DNA of 60,900 nucleotides from Bartonella sp. AU55XJBT (GTDB lineage: Bacteria; Pseudomonadota; Alphaproteobacteria; Rhizobiales; Rhizobiaceae), in assembly GCF_028618525.1 (NCBI RefSeq), contig NZ_JAQITC010000014.1, forward strand, positions 1 to 60,900. The letters are read 5' to 3'. A program made the position numbers and the translations under genes. The notes below the pieces were generated by a model. The model ran no database searches, was not told where the DNA came from, and saw only the letters and a program-made list of their open reading frames with translations. The first letter of the stretch is position 1; each line of letters starts with the position of its first letter. This document shows positions 14,878 to 22,140 of the stretch, in pieces.

Positions 14878-15309
14878 ATGTTTTTAAAAAAACGTAAACA
14901 GCCCATTCAAAAAAAGTTTATCGCAACGGCGGTTGGATATGCACCATGGGGATTAGGGGTGGCTGAGTATTTTTATAATCTTTACGAATATGATGATGGG
15001 ATGAGAGAATATGAGGAATTTGAAGGCGGTCAGTATCATGAGATACCTAACAAAGTTGATTACAGTACCAAGGCACAAGTGAAAGCGTGGATATACGGTG
15101 GTAATTTACCAAAAAGCGTTTTGAGTTTTGAAGCGTTGATAGACGAGGTGAATGAGAAAATCAAAAAGCGTACAAAAGATGATCAGTTGATTAGTGAGAT
15201 AACGAATGATGGAGAATGGGGTTATCCATTGTCTTGTGAAGAGATGGACAGAGAGCTAGCAAAAGCCGTTGATATTCAATTAGGTAAGAACCAAAATGAA
15301 AAAAAGTGA
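14878..15309 (+). CDS. hypothetical phage protein, paralogue of 3881-4207
   Basis: 143 aa. Core QKKFIATAVGYAPWGLGVAEYFYNLYEYDDG, GGQYHEIP and AQVKAWIYGGNLPKSVLSFEALIDEVNEKIKKR as in the left arm, with about 30 extra C-terminal residues. As on the left, the next element outward is a C4-like RNA. Unknown function; conserved synteny in both modules argues that it is real. Confidence 0.75.
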   Translation: MFLKKRKQPIQKKFIATAVGYAPWGLGVAEYFYNLYEYDDGMREYEEFEGGQYHEIPNKVDYSTKAQVKAWIYGGNLPKSVLSFEALIDEVNEKIKKRTKDDQLISEITNDGEWGYPLSCEEMDRELAKAVDIQLGKNQNEKK

Positions 15310-15470
15310 AAAAAATAAAAAATACGTATTGACTTTAAGGAAAAGATCGTTTAGTAAGGTCGACAAGTGCTGAAAACACTTAAACCATTAGCGGGTAAAC
15401 CACGATAAGGTTTCTCCCATTTCTTAAAATACTGGCTGTCTTTTATGCTTTGGATAGCGTATAACGATTT

Positions 15471-15601
15471 TGTCGGGTGTGGTCGCACCATACAACACTC
15501 TTTATGAGAAAAGTGTGACGACGGACTAATGGCCGTGTTTTCAACGCCCGACGCCCTTATAGGGTGTCAATTGAAAACTTCTAACCATTAGGAAAACAAG
15601 C
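15471..15601 (+). ncRNA. C4-like antisense RNA leader, copy B (upstream of hexapeptide-repeat array)
   Basis: GTCGGGTGT (15472-15480) can close a long-range stem with ACGCCCGAC (15544-15552). Inside are an internal hairpin (GTCGCAC with GTGTGAC) and the antisense segments CTAATGG (15526-15532) and GTTTTCAA (15537-15544). Downstream lie their complements TTGAAAAC (15571-15578) and CCATTAG (15585-15591), the latter overlapping the TAGGA Shine-Dalgarno of the gene at 15602. An ACTGGCTGTCTTTTATGCT block upstream is nearly repeated before copy C and probably marks a shared promoter. Confidence 0.82.
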
Positions 15602-16075
15602 ATGAATGCTACAGCTAAAAAACAAACTTTCCCCATTATTGCTACCGTTGCAAATGATAATATTGCACAAGATTTCGTATCAAAAGATACACAACAGACT
15701 AAAAAATATGAACTTTCATTAGGTGCTATTGAATTTGGTAATCGTTTATTTCGTCGTGTTATAGCTTTAAGAGATTTTGGAAGCGTTAAAAAAGGCGACG
15801 TTGGTGGTTTTATAGAACATGAAGGTAATTTATCCCATGATGGCAATTGCTGGGTAGCTGGTTATGCTTTAGTATTTGGTAAAGCGCGTGTTCTAGATGA
15901 TGCGCGTGTTACAGGTTATGCAAAAATTTTTGGAGATACAGAGATATCAAATAAAGCACGTGTTGGTGGTCATATGAAAATTTTTGGTCATAGTGATGCT
16001 TTTGGTAAGGTATTGGTTTCTGGGCGTGCACGTCTTTTTGGAAATGAAACTATCTCTTTTGGTAGTTTTCGATAA
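15602..16075 (+). CDS. hexapeptide-repeat protein, member 3 (first gene behind C4-like RNA B)
   Basis: 157 aa. A divergent N-terminal extension (about 1-35) precedes the KYELSLGAIEFG...GDVGGFIEHEGNLSHDGNCWV domain, and beta-helix-type hexapeptides (VFGKAR, VLDDAR, IFGDTE, VGGHMK) follow to the end. Translation should be controlled by the C4-like RNA that covers its ribosome-binding site. It is the first of three family genes in a row, mirrored by the minus-strand array at 20645-22830. Function unknown. Confidence 0.82.
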   Translation: MNATAKKQTFPIIATVANDNIAQDFVSKDTQQTKKYELSLGAIEFGNRLFRRVIALRDFGSVKKGDVGGFIEHEGNLSHDGNCWVAGYALVFGKARVLDDARVTGYAKIFGDTEISNKARVGGHMKIFGHSDAFGKVLVSGRARLFGNETISFGSFR

Positions 16076-16085
16076 CCTTTGAAAT

Positions 16086-16112
16086 GCAGCGCGGCGGGGG
16101 CGCCCCTTTAAA
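16086..16112 (+). repeat. GC-rich spacer element 1
   Basis: GCGGCGGGGGCGCCCC in an otherwise A/T-rich gap between two repeat-protein genes. Related elements occur at 16829-16870, 21491-21518 and 22109-22132, always between members of these arrays. The GGGGCGCCCC core is palindromic. Confidence 0.6.
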
Positions 16113-16158
16113 ACATCTCATTTAAAAATTTAACAAATATGAACTTAGGGAGCTACCT

Positions 16159-16824
16159 ATGACCACGACAACTGTATCTAAAAAATATGAACTTACTGAT
16201 GAAAGTCATGATATTGAAGGGATTACTTTACACCGTATACGTGCTTTAAGAGATTTTGATGATGTAAAGGCGGGGGATTTAGGTGGCTTTATCGAAAAGG
16301 AAGATAACCTATCACATGATGGCAATTGCTGGGTATATGATGATGCTATAGTTGCATATGATGCTATTGTTAGTGAAAATGCAAAAATACGTAATGATGC
16401 TTGGGTTTTTATGGAAGCAAGGGTAGCAGGGAATGCAGTGGTTAGTGATAAGGCGCGGGTTCTTGAAAAGACTGCTTATGTTCATGGCAATGCAAAAATA
16501 TGCGATAATGCAGCAATTTGCGGTGAAATTTATGGGAATGCCATTGTTTGTAATAAAGCCATGGTATCTCAAGAGGCAAGAATTTATGACAATGCAAAAA
16601 TTTTAAATAGCGCTTGTGTTGCTGGCTTTATTTATGGGAATGCAAAAATATCGGGGTCGGCTTGTATTTATCCCGAGGCAGAGATTTATGATAATGCATG
16701 CATTCAAGGAAAAGTTAAAGTTTATTTCTTTGTAAAAGTTTTTGGTAATACCGTTATTAAAGGTAATAGAAAAATTTATAAAGATAGTGATGTTAGTGAA
16801 CAAAGCACAAATAAAGCAGCATAA
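16159..16824 (+). CDS. hexapeptide-repeat protein, member 4
   Basis: 221 aa. KYELTDESHDIEGITLHRIRALRDFDDVKAGDLGGFIEKEDNLSHDGNCWV domain at about 8-58, then some 24 hexapeptide-like units (IVSENA, VHGNAK, IYGNAI, IYDNAK) to about residue 210. It starts at ATG 16159 behind GGGAGCTACCT, a leader that is repeated before member 5. Expected to form a left-handed parallel beta-helix; no enzyme motif is seen. Confidence 0.82.
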   Translation: MTTTTVSKKYELTDESHDIEGITLHRIRALRDFDDVKAGDLGGFIEKEDNLSHDGNCWVYDDAIVAYDAIVSENAKIRNDAWVFMEARVAGNAVVSDKARVLEKTAYVHGNAKICDNAAICGEIYGNAIVCNKAMVSQEARIYDNAKILNSACVAGFIYGNAKISGSACIYPEAEIYDNACIQGKVKVYFFVKVFGNTVIKGNRKIYKDSDVSEQSTNKAA

Positions 16825-16828
16825 TTGA

Positions 16829-16911
16829 ACGCGCGAGCGGTGCGGGGGCGCCCCTTTAAAACATCTCATTTCATTTACAAATTAATCGAATATTATATTA
16901 GGGAGCTACCT
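16829..16911 (+). repeat. GC-rich spacer element 2 and duplicated leader
   Basis: GTGCGGGGGCGCCCC is followed by TTTAAAACATCTCATTT and ends in GGGAGCTACCT before the ATG at 16912. It duplicates the leader of the gene at 16159. This fixes the start of the next gene and shows the array grew by tandem duplication. Confidence 0.6.
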
Positions 16912-17403
16912 ATGACCAGTACAACTGTATCTAGAAAATATGAATTTACTGATGAAACTACAGAAGTTAAAGACCGTTATGGTAGAGTTATAACACTTTA
17001 TCGCATTCGCGCTTTGAGAAGTTTTGGAAGTGTTAAAAAAGGTGCCCTCGGTGGCTTTATTGAAAGTGAATACAACTTATCACATGATGGCAGTTGCTGG
17101 GTTGGTGATAATGCAAAGGTTTATAATGCCGCTATTGTTTGGGGGCATGCAAAGGTTTTCGAAAATGCAATAATTTGTGATGAGGCGCATGTTAATGGAT
17201 TTGCAAAGGTTCATGGCAATGTACGTGCTTATGGGAGTGCAATTATTGGTGGCAGGGCACGTATTTTTGGAGATACGCAACTTTTTTCGGGGGCATGGGT
17301 TACAGGAAGAAAAGAGATTTCTACAGGTTTAATGTCTTTTGGAGATAGGGTAAAGACTGTAGATGAATTGATTAAAGCGGCTGCGTCGTATTCTAAAAGA
17401 TAG
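16912..17403 (+). CDS. hexapeptide-repeat protein, member 5
   Basis: 163 aa from ATG 16912, chosen because the same GGGAGCTACCT leader and MTxTTVSxKYE start occur in member 4; an upstream in-frame extension to 16825 would cross the GC-rich spacer and is rejected. Family N-terminal domain, then hexapeptides (VYNAAI, VFENAI, VHGNVR, IIGGRA) and a non-repeat C-terminus. Last gene of the plus-strand array, followed by a strong terminator. Confidence 0.82.
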   Translation: MTSTTVSRKYEFTDETTEVKDRYGRVITLYRIRALRSFGSVKKGALGGFIESEYNLSHDGSCWVGDNAKVYNAAIVWGHAKVFENAIICDEAHVNGFAKVHGNVRAYGSAIIGGRARIFGDTQLFSGAWVTGRKEISTGLMSFGDRVKTVDELIKAAASYSKR

Positions 17404-17413
17404 AATTAAAAGA

Positions 17414-17447
17414 AAGCCGTGTCTTTAAGGGACGCGGCTTCTTTTTA
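17414..17447 (+). terminator. rho-independent terminator T1
   Basis: AAGCCGTGTC and GACGCGGCTT form a 10-bp stem around TTTAAGG, followed by CTTTTT. It closes the plus-strand repeat-protein array. Confidence 0.8.
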
Positions 17448-17573
17448 CCAAAACCATTATTGACAAGGACAATTCATTATTAAAATGATTAGTAAATTAC
17501 ATAGTTTGTGTATAAACGCAAGTTTATTTTTATTCAAATTGAAGCAATCAACATAGTGTGCTATATTTAAAAA

Positions 17574-17707
17574 CATAGAAAGCGTAAAAAACTTTCTTTT
17601 GCAGCGTCGTGATGGCGTTGTATTTTAACCATTCCTTCGGTTAAAGTAATATACTTTTTAAAAATCGCTATAAAAAGCCGTGTCCTTTAAAAGACGCGGT
17701 TTTTTTG
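17574..17707 (+). ncRNA. candidate small RNA ending at terminator T2
   Basis: A promoter (TTGAAG, 17 bases, TATATT) starts transcription at about 17574. A small TTAACC/GGTTAA hairpin lies inside, and the stem CCGTGTC/GACGCGG followed by seven T ends it at 17707. No start codon with a ribosome-binding site lies within. A transcript of about 130 nt is predicted; it resembles the short terminated RNAs reported in Bartonella in general design only. Confidence 0.4.
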
Positions 17708-17777
17708 TGTGTTAACGCTTGTAATTTTACACATAATGTGCTACATTTTGTATGACTTGAGAAATTGATAAAGTCGT

Positions 17778-17815
17778 GAAAGCCTTGTTATGTATTTACG
17801 TAATGGGGCTTTCTT
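17778..17815 (+). terminator. terminator-like hairpin T3
   Basis: GAAAGCC and GGCTTTC, extended by TTGTTA/TAATGG wobble pairs, are followed by TTTTAT. It lies about 30 bases behind the second short promoter. Confidence 0.6.
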
Positions 17816-17858
17816 TTATACTGGGGGTTGGTTTTCTCTATTCAATTTAAATGCATTA

Positions 17859-17893
17859 AAGCCATGTCAATTTCTTGACACGGCTTCTGTTTT
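17859..17893 (+). terminator. terminator-like hairpin T4
   Basis: AAGCCATGTCAA pairs with TTGACACGGCTT (one mismatch) around TTTC and is followed by CTGTTTT. The stem is related to T1 and T2. Confidence 0.6.
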
Positions 17894-18126
17894 GCAATGC
17901 ATGACTGTTGTATTGTTATTCGAAAGTATATGAACATCTCTTTATTGCACAAAACGTATCAAAATGCAAGCAAATAAGTAAAATAAAAACATGATTCATT
18001 CTTTAGATTCAGTTTATTAAAACCATTTTTGCTTGTAATAATATAGCATAATGTGTTATATTATTGTTATGTATCAGTTATTTTCGTTTATAAGTACCGT
18101 TTCCCATAAAAAGGACAGCAAAGCAA

Positions 18127-18564
18127 ATGCTTAATAAAGTGATTTTAATTGGTCATTTAGGTGCAAATCCAGAAAGTAAAACAATGCCGTCTGGAGCAGA
18201 AATAGTCAATTTTCGTATGGCAACGTCTGAGAGCTATACAGACAAGGCAACCAATAAGAGAATAGACAAAACAGAGTGGCATTCCATTGTGGTGTTTAAT
18301 CCACATCTTGCAAAAATAGCGCTTCAGTATCTTAAGAAGGGTAGCAAAGTTTATATCGAGGGGCGCTTACAAACCCGTAAATGGCAAGATAAAAACGGTA
18401 GTGAACGGTATGTAACAGAAATCGTATTGCCTCCTTACAAAGGCGAATTACAGCTTTTAGACAGCAAAAATAATGATGATCAAGAGCCGTCATCTGCTTA
18501 TGCAAGCATTTACAGACCTCTTGATATGTCTACAAACGCCTTAAATGATGATGTTCCTTTTTAA
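18127..18564 (+). CDS. ssb: single-stranded DNA-binding protein (phage copy 2)
   Basis: 145 aa. OB-fold blocks as in copy 1 (MLNKVILIGHLGANPE, VVFNPHLAKIALQYLKKGSKVYIEG, TRKWQDKNG) with an acidic DDVPF tip. The linker differs from copy 1, so the two are diverged paralogues and not a recent duplicate. It is transcribed from the 18033-18061 promoter. The next genes outward are a membrane protein and the shortened GRPK protein. Confidence 0.93.
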   Translation: MLNKVILIGHLGANPESKTMPSGAEIVNFRMATSESYTDKATNKRIDKTEWHSIVVFNPHLAKIALQYLKKGSKVYIEGRLQTRKWQDKNGSERYVTEIVLPPYKGELQLLDSKNNDDQEPSSAYASIYRPLDMSTNALNDDVPF

Positions 18565-18579
18565 ACAGAAGGTGCTTTA

Positions 18580-18933
18580 ATGGATAGTAAAAAGAAGCCT
18601 AGGGTTAGTACAGAAGAATCTGAACCCGTTTATATGCTTACAGAGAATGATATAGAGCTATTAAGAGGTTGTACGTCATCTACATCAATGAGTTATTACA
18701 GTATAGTGATGGGTGCTTTATTGAGTACACTTTTCATTCTGCTCTTAAAACTTTCTTGGGATCAAAGTCACTTAAAACTTAAGTTAAGTGTTGCTGCTGT
18801 AATATGCATTTTAGTGGTTTTATTGTTCTTTTTAAATCGAATTTCATGGTCAAGATCAGAGAAAATCTGGCAATATATCAAGAAGGTATCAGAGGGTGTA
18901 AGTGAAAGCAAACAAAAAGAGGGGACGCCCTAA
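18580..18933 (+). CDS. two-helix membrane protein, hypothetical
   Basis: 117 aa. Two clear hydrophobic segments (about 40-58, SIVMGALLSTLFILLLKL; about 67-85, LSVAAVICILVVLLFFL) are flanked by charged cytoplasmic-type ends. It lies 15 bases behind ssb, and its end overlaps the next gene by 32 bases. No counterpart in the left module. Function unknown; early phage membrane protein. Confidence 0.68.
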   Translation: MDSKKKPRVSTEESEPVYMLTENDIELLRGCTSSTSMSYYSIVMGALLSTLFILLLKLSWDQSHLKLKLSVAAVICILVVLLFFLNRISWSRSEKIWQYIKKVSEGVSESKQKEGTP

Positions 18934-19249
18934 AATCATAGGGCAAATAAGAGAAGCCAATGGTCGTATATCACGTGCAAAAGCACCGCGTGAAGCCGTT
19001 GATAAATTGGCAATAGAAATGCGTGCAAAACGCTTCGGTTTAACCTTATATGACGCAAAAAATCCACTCGCTGGTACTTACATAGGGCGGCTTTGCTTGC
19101 AAGGTGTACTCACACAAGAGCACTATGACACCGCGCAACAGTACCTACAGATAAGAAATAACTACCTTTGTGCAAAAGGATTGCCTAATGCGATTTATGA
19201 CGAAATGCCATCATCTGCTGATGATAACGTATTATACATAAAAAACTAA
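18902..19249 (+). CDS. shortened paralogue of 1041-1577
   Basis: 115 aa, starting at GTG 18902. KKRGRPKIIGQIREANGRISRAKAPREAVDKLAIEMRAKRFGL corresponds to the left-arm protein. After NAIYDEMPSS the similarity stops and the frame ends 11 residues later, so about 65 residues present in the 178-aa paralogue are missing. Probably truncated by a deletion or frameshift. Confidence 0.6.
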   Translation: MKANKKRGRPKIIGQIREANGRISRAKAPREAVDKLAIEMRAKRFGLTLYDAKNPLAGTYIGRLCLQGVLTQEHYDTAQQYLQIRNNYLCAKGLPNAIYDEMPSSADDNVLYIKN

Positions 19250-20644
19250 TAAAGTCAATATGTTGAGTGCAATTATTTCATATGAATCCACTTAAGAATC
19301 CACATTTTTATACGTGATTCATTTGACCATTTTTGATATAAGATTGGCACGTATGAATAGACCATAAAAAGCAAATCATGATGTGAATATTATAACGCAT
19401 GTGTGCATTCAAATAAAATGAAAAGCAGTTATCATTCATAACAGTTCATAAATTTTATGATACGTTTTTTATCACAGCAGAAATCACATTGTTTAAAATT
19501 TAGTCGTTTGGAATTATCGATAACATAAATCGCATACGTTTAAAGATCACATCTTGTTTTAAAGATTGGATTGTTTAATCGTATAAAACCAAAATTATTG
19601 CTTCCCAAAATTGGGAAGCAAAAATCTATATCTCTTATAGCAATATTTTATTCCCTATAAAGAGGGTAATCGTTTGAAACTGTTATAAGCTTATAGGTTT
19701 TCATTTATTAAGGGCGCATAAAAAGATTTAAAGACAAAATCGTTTTTAAAGCGCTTTCTAAAAATTTAGAAAACGATAGGCAGGCATTATACAGATCCTA
19801 TCATCACAACAGATATGAAATTCAAGAAGTTATATCTTATGAAATCAAAAGCCTTTTTATGACGTATGCAAGCAAGTTATTAAAAAACGTTTTAAAAGTT
19901 ATCGTTTAAAAATATGAAACCAAATGGGGTCACCCCAAATTTGGGGGCACCTATTGAAACAAAGATAAGCAAGCAAAGTTCAAAACCATTATAACATCAC
20001 AAAGGCATGGGATTTTTCTAAATTTTTAGAAAACGCGACACTGTTTAAAGAATGCTCTATTCTAAAGTTAACGCTCCCAAAATTGGATTGGTTGATTTTG
20101 CCAACTCAAAATTGAGCCGGCTAATTTACAAAGAAATTAGGTTTTAATGAAAAGTAAAAATACGCTTATAAGGATTTCTTTAAGTGAATGTATAAACGTT
20201 TGAAACTGATGTTTTATAACAGTTATAACTTAATTTCATTTAACACATATTTTCTTTTGATTGGCTTGGATAAACCTACAAAGCGTTTTGATTTGTTTGA
20301 TATTTTGATTTTAGAATGTCAGTTATCTCAATTCACTCAACTCAACTTCGAGGTCAGTAGATTGAAATATTTTTAAGAAGCATTGTGATTATGTGCTTCG
20401 TTTCAAATGAATCTCTTTAAAGAAAAGGGCGTTATGATTAATACGTTTGAAGCCATATGAGAGTTTATAGGTTCTAAATTCACTCTCTCATTTAAATGCA
20501 TGCTATCAAGATCATACCCATCATTTACGGTTCTTTTGATAAGTTTTTATAAAAACAATAGAACGCTTGCAATATGATAGGTTTTAAGGAATGCATCTTA
20601 TAATGCTTTTATAGCTATAAAGAAGGCACCCCCCATGCCCTTCT
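19250..20644. other. non-coding region with short A/T-centred palindromes
   Basis: No gene is supported in 1.4 kb. Perfect short palindromes lie at 19598-19621 (TTGCTTCCCAA arms), 19755-19772 (TTTCTAAA arms), 19933-19946 (CCCCAAA arms), 20014-20033, 20077-20086 and 20105-20116 (CTCAA arms). Most have two central A or T bases between the arms. A GGGGTCACCCC palindrome abuts the third. An ATAAAGAAGG/CCTTCTTTAT hairpin at about 20618-20650 ends the minus-strand array. Candidates are protein-binding sites or an origin-like structure. Confidence 0.5.
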
Positions 20645-21424
20645 TTATTCTGTTTTATCAATAATCTTGATAACATGATCGCTTTCATAAACCTCATAAT
20701 TTATAGGAACTTTCCTTACTTTGCTTCTCTTGGTTAATTTCGCATTGCCATAAGCACGACCCCAGACCTTAGTATAGAATAAAACCTTGGCATTGCCAAA
20801 AACAGAGCCATAAATTTCAGCACAACCGCCCACCAAAGCACCGCCATAGACCTTGCCATAAATTTTGGCACGCCCATTAATAAAGGCATAATTATAAACC
20901 TCAGCATAGCTATGAATACGAGCCGAGCCAGCAACAATGGCACGACCATAGACCCTTGCATAACCAAAAACCGTAGCATCATAAGAAACATGCGCATAAT
21001 CATAAACATGAGCATCAGCAAAAATGCGGGCGCCACCATTTACATGGGCATACCCATAAACATTGCCATAAACATGAGCATTGCCATAGACACAAGCATG
21101 GTCATAAACTTTTGCATATTGAGAGATGAAAGCCTTGCCATAGATTTCACAATTCCCATAGACTTGACCACAAACTTGAGAAAAATGGCGTATTTTTGCA
21201 TTGTCATAAACACGGGCGTGACCATAGACACAAGCATCATCATATACCCAGCAATTGCCATCATGAGATAAATTGACTTCCTTTTCAATAAAGCCGCCCA
21301 AGGCACCCGCCTTAACATCATCAAAACCTTTTAAAGCCCGAATGCGATAAAGATTGATAATTTTTCGTGTCAGAGCATGTTTAATTTTTTTGATTTCGCT
21401 AGTTAATTCATATTTTTTGCACAT
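20645..21424 (-). CDS. hexapeptide-repeat protein, member 8 (longest)
   Basis: 259 aa. KYELTSEIKKIKHAL...YRIRALKGFDDVKAGALGGFIEKEVNLSHDGNCWV domain (about 4-63), then around 28 hexapeptide-like units (VYGHAR, VYDNAK, VYGNAH, VAGSAR) to about residue 235. Last gene of the minus-strand array behind C4-like RNA C. Ribosome-binding site GAGGGT. The reverse strand gives long open frames of I/N/T-rich sequence because of the repeats; these are not genes. Confidence 0.82.
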   Translation of the reverse strand: MCKKYELTSEIKKIKHALTRKIINLYRIRALKGFDDVKAGALGGFIEKEVNLSHDGNCWVYDDACVYGHARVYDNAKIRHFSQVCGQVYGNCEIYGKAFISQYAKVYDHACVYGNAHVYGNVYGYAHVNGGARIFADAHVYDYAHVSYDATVFGYARVYGRAIVAGSARIHSYAEVYNYAFINGRAKIYGKVYGGALVGGCAEIYGSVFGNAKVLFYTKVWGRAYGNAKLTKRSKVRKVPINYEVYESDHVIKIIDKTE

Positions 21425-21490
21425 AAGAATACCCTCACAATCTAATGTGATAAACGTTTGATAAAATTTGGAATGGAAAAATTTGCTTAG

Positions 21491-21518
21491 AAAGCAGGCG
21501 CCCCCGCAACGCCGTTGC
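21491..21518 (-). repeat. GC-rich spacer element 3
   Basis: On minus, GCAACGGCGTTGC is followed by GGGGGCGCC and GCTTTCT. It lies between the second and third genes of the minus array, as the equivalent elements do in the plus array. Confidence 0.55.
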
Positions 21519-21524
21519 TTTTAT

Positions 21525-22055
21525 TTATGCAGCGCCTTTTATGGTTTGATCACAAATGTTAATATGACCATTCAATTTTTTGGTATCTATATATGAATTG
21601 CCAAAAACACTCACTTTATTGCAAATGTATGTATAGCCGGTAATTTTTGCATTTTCATAAATACAAGCATTATCACAAACCACAGCAAAAAACCAAACTT
21701 GCGCATGGTCATAAATTCTTGCATTGCCATAAGCTTGCGCATAGCCAGTTAATAAAGCATTATCATAAATTTTTGCACCATCAAAAACTTTAGAATTGCC
21801 TTCAATTTTTGCATTATCAAAAACATAAGCTTCATTTAAGACTTTAGCATTATCAGAAACATGGGCATTATTATAAACACAAGCCTTATCATATACCCAA
21901 CAATTGCCATCATGAGAAAGGTTATTTTCACTTTCAATAAAACCACCTAAATCCCCAGCCTTGACATTAGCAAAGTCTCTTAATGCTTTAATGCGATAAA
22001 GAGTTTGATTATTTAATACACGTGTCTCATTTGTGAGTGCAAATTTCTTTTGCAT
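21525..22055 (-). CDS. hexapeptide-repeat protein, member 7
   Basis: 176 aa. Family N-terminal domain (KFALTNETRVLNNQTLYRIKALRDFANVKAGDLGGFIESENNLSHDGNCWV) and hexapeptides (VYNNAH, VSDNAK, VFDNAK, IYENAK), ending with NICDQTIKGAA. Middle gene of the minus array; AAGGAATTGTGCT leader. Expected left-handed beta-helix; function unknown. Confidence 0.82.
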   Translation of the reverse strand: MQKKFALTNETRVLNNQTLYRIKALRDFANVKAGDLGGFIESENNLSHDGNCWVYDKACVYNNAHVSDNAKVLNEAYVFDNAKIEGNSKVFDGAKIYDNALLTGYAQAYGNARIYDHAQVWFFAVVCDNACIYENAKITGYTYICNKVSVFGNSYIDTKKLNGHINICDQTIKGAA

Positions 22056-22108
22056 AGCACAATTCCTTTATAAGAAGATTTAATTTTTGAATGAAAGAAT
22101 TTAGTTAG

Positions 22109-22132
22109 AAAGCAGGCGCCCCCGCCGCGCCT
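22109..22132 (-). repeat. GC-rich spacer element 4
   Basis: On minus, GGCGCGGCGGGGGCGCC, able to form GGCGC/GCGCC, followed by TGCTTTCTAA as in element 3. It lies between the first and second genes of the minus array. Confidence 0.55.
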
Positions 22133-22140
22133 AGTGTTAA

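Larger units (their letters stand above)
17404..18126 (+). other. array of short promoter-terminator units
   Basis: No coding frame is supported in these 720 bases. Three promoters share one design: TTGAAG/TATATT (17539-17567), TTGTAA/TACATT (17719-17747) and TTGTAA/TTATAT (18033-18061). All have 17-base spacers and the motif CATARTGTGYTA running into the -10. Terminator-like hairpins lie at 17672-17707, 17778-17815 and 17859-17893, two of them with stems related to T1. Units of about 130 and 60 nt would be transcribed from the first two promoters; the third drives ssb. Confidence 0.55.

Noticed and set aside
16825..16911. Upstream in-frame extension of the gene starting at 16912
   Set aside because: It would translate the GC-rich spacer and leader that are duplicated non-coding DNA before the gene at 16159.
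20188..20376. 62-codon open frame in the non-coding region
   Set aside because: No ribosome-binding site, biased F/L/Y composition typical of A/T-rich DNA, no relative in the window.
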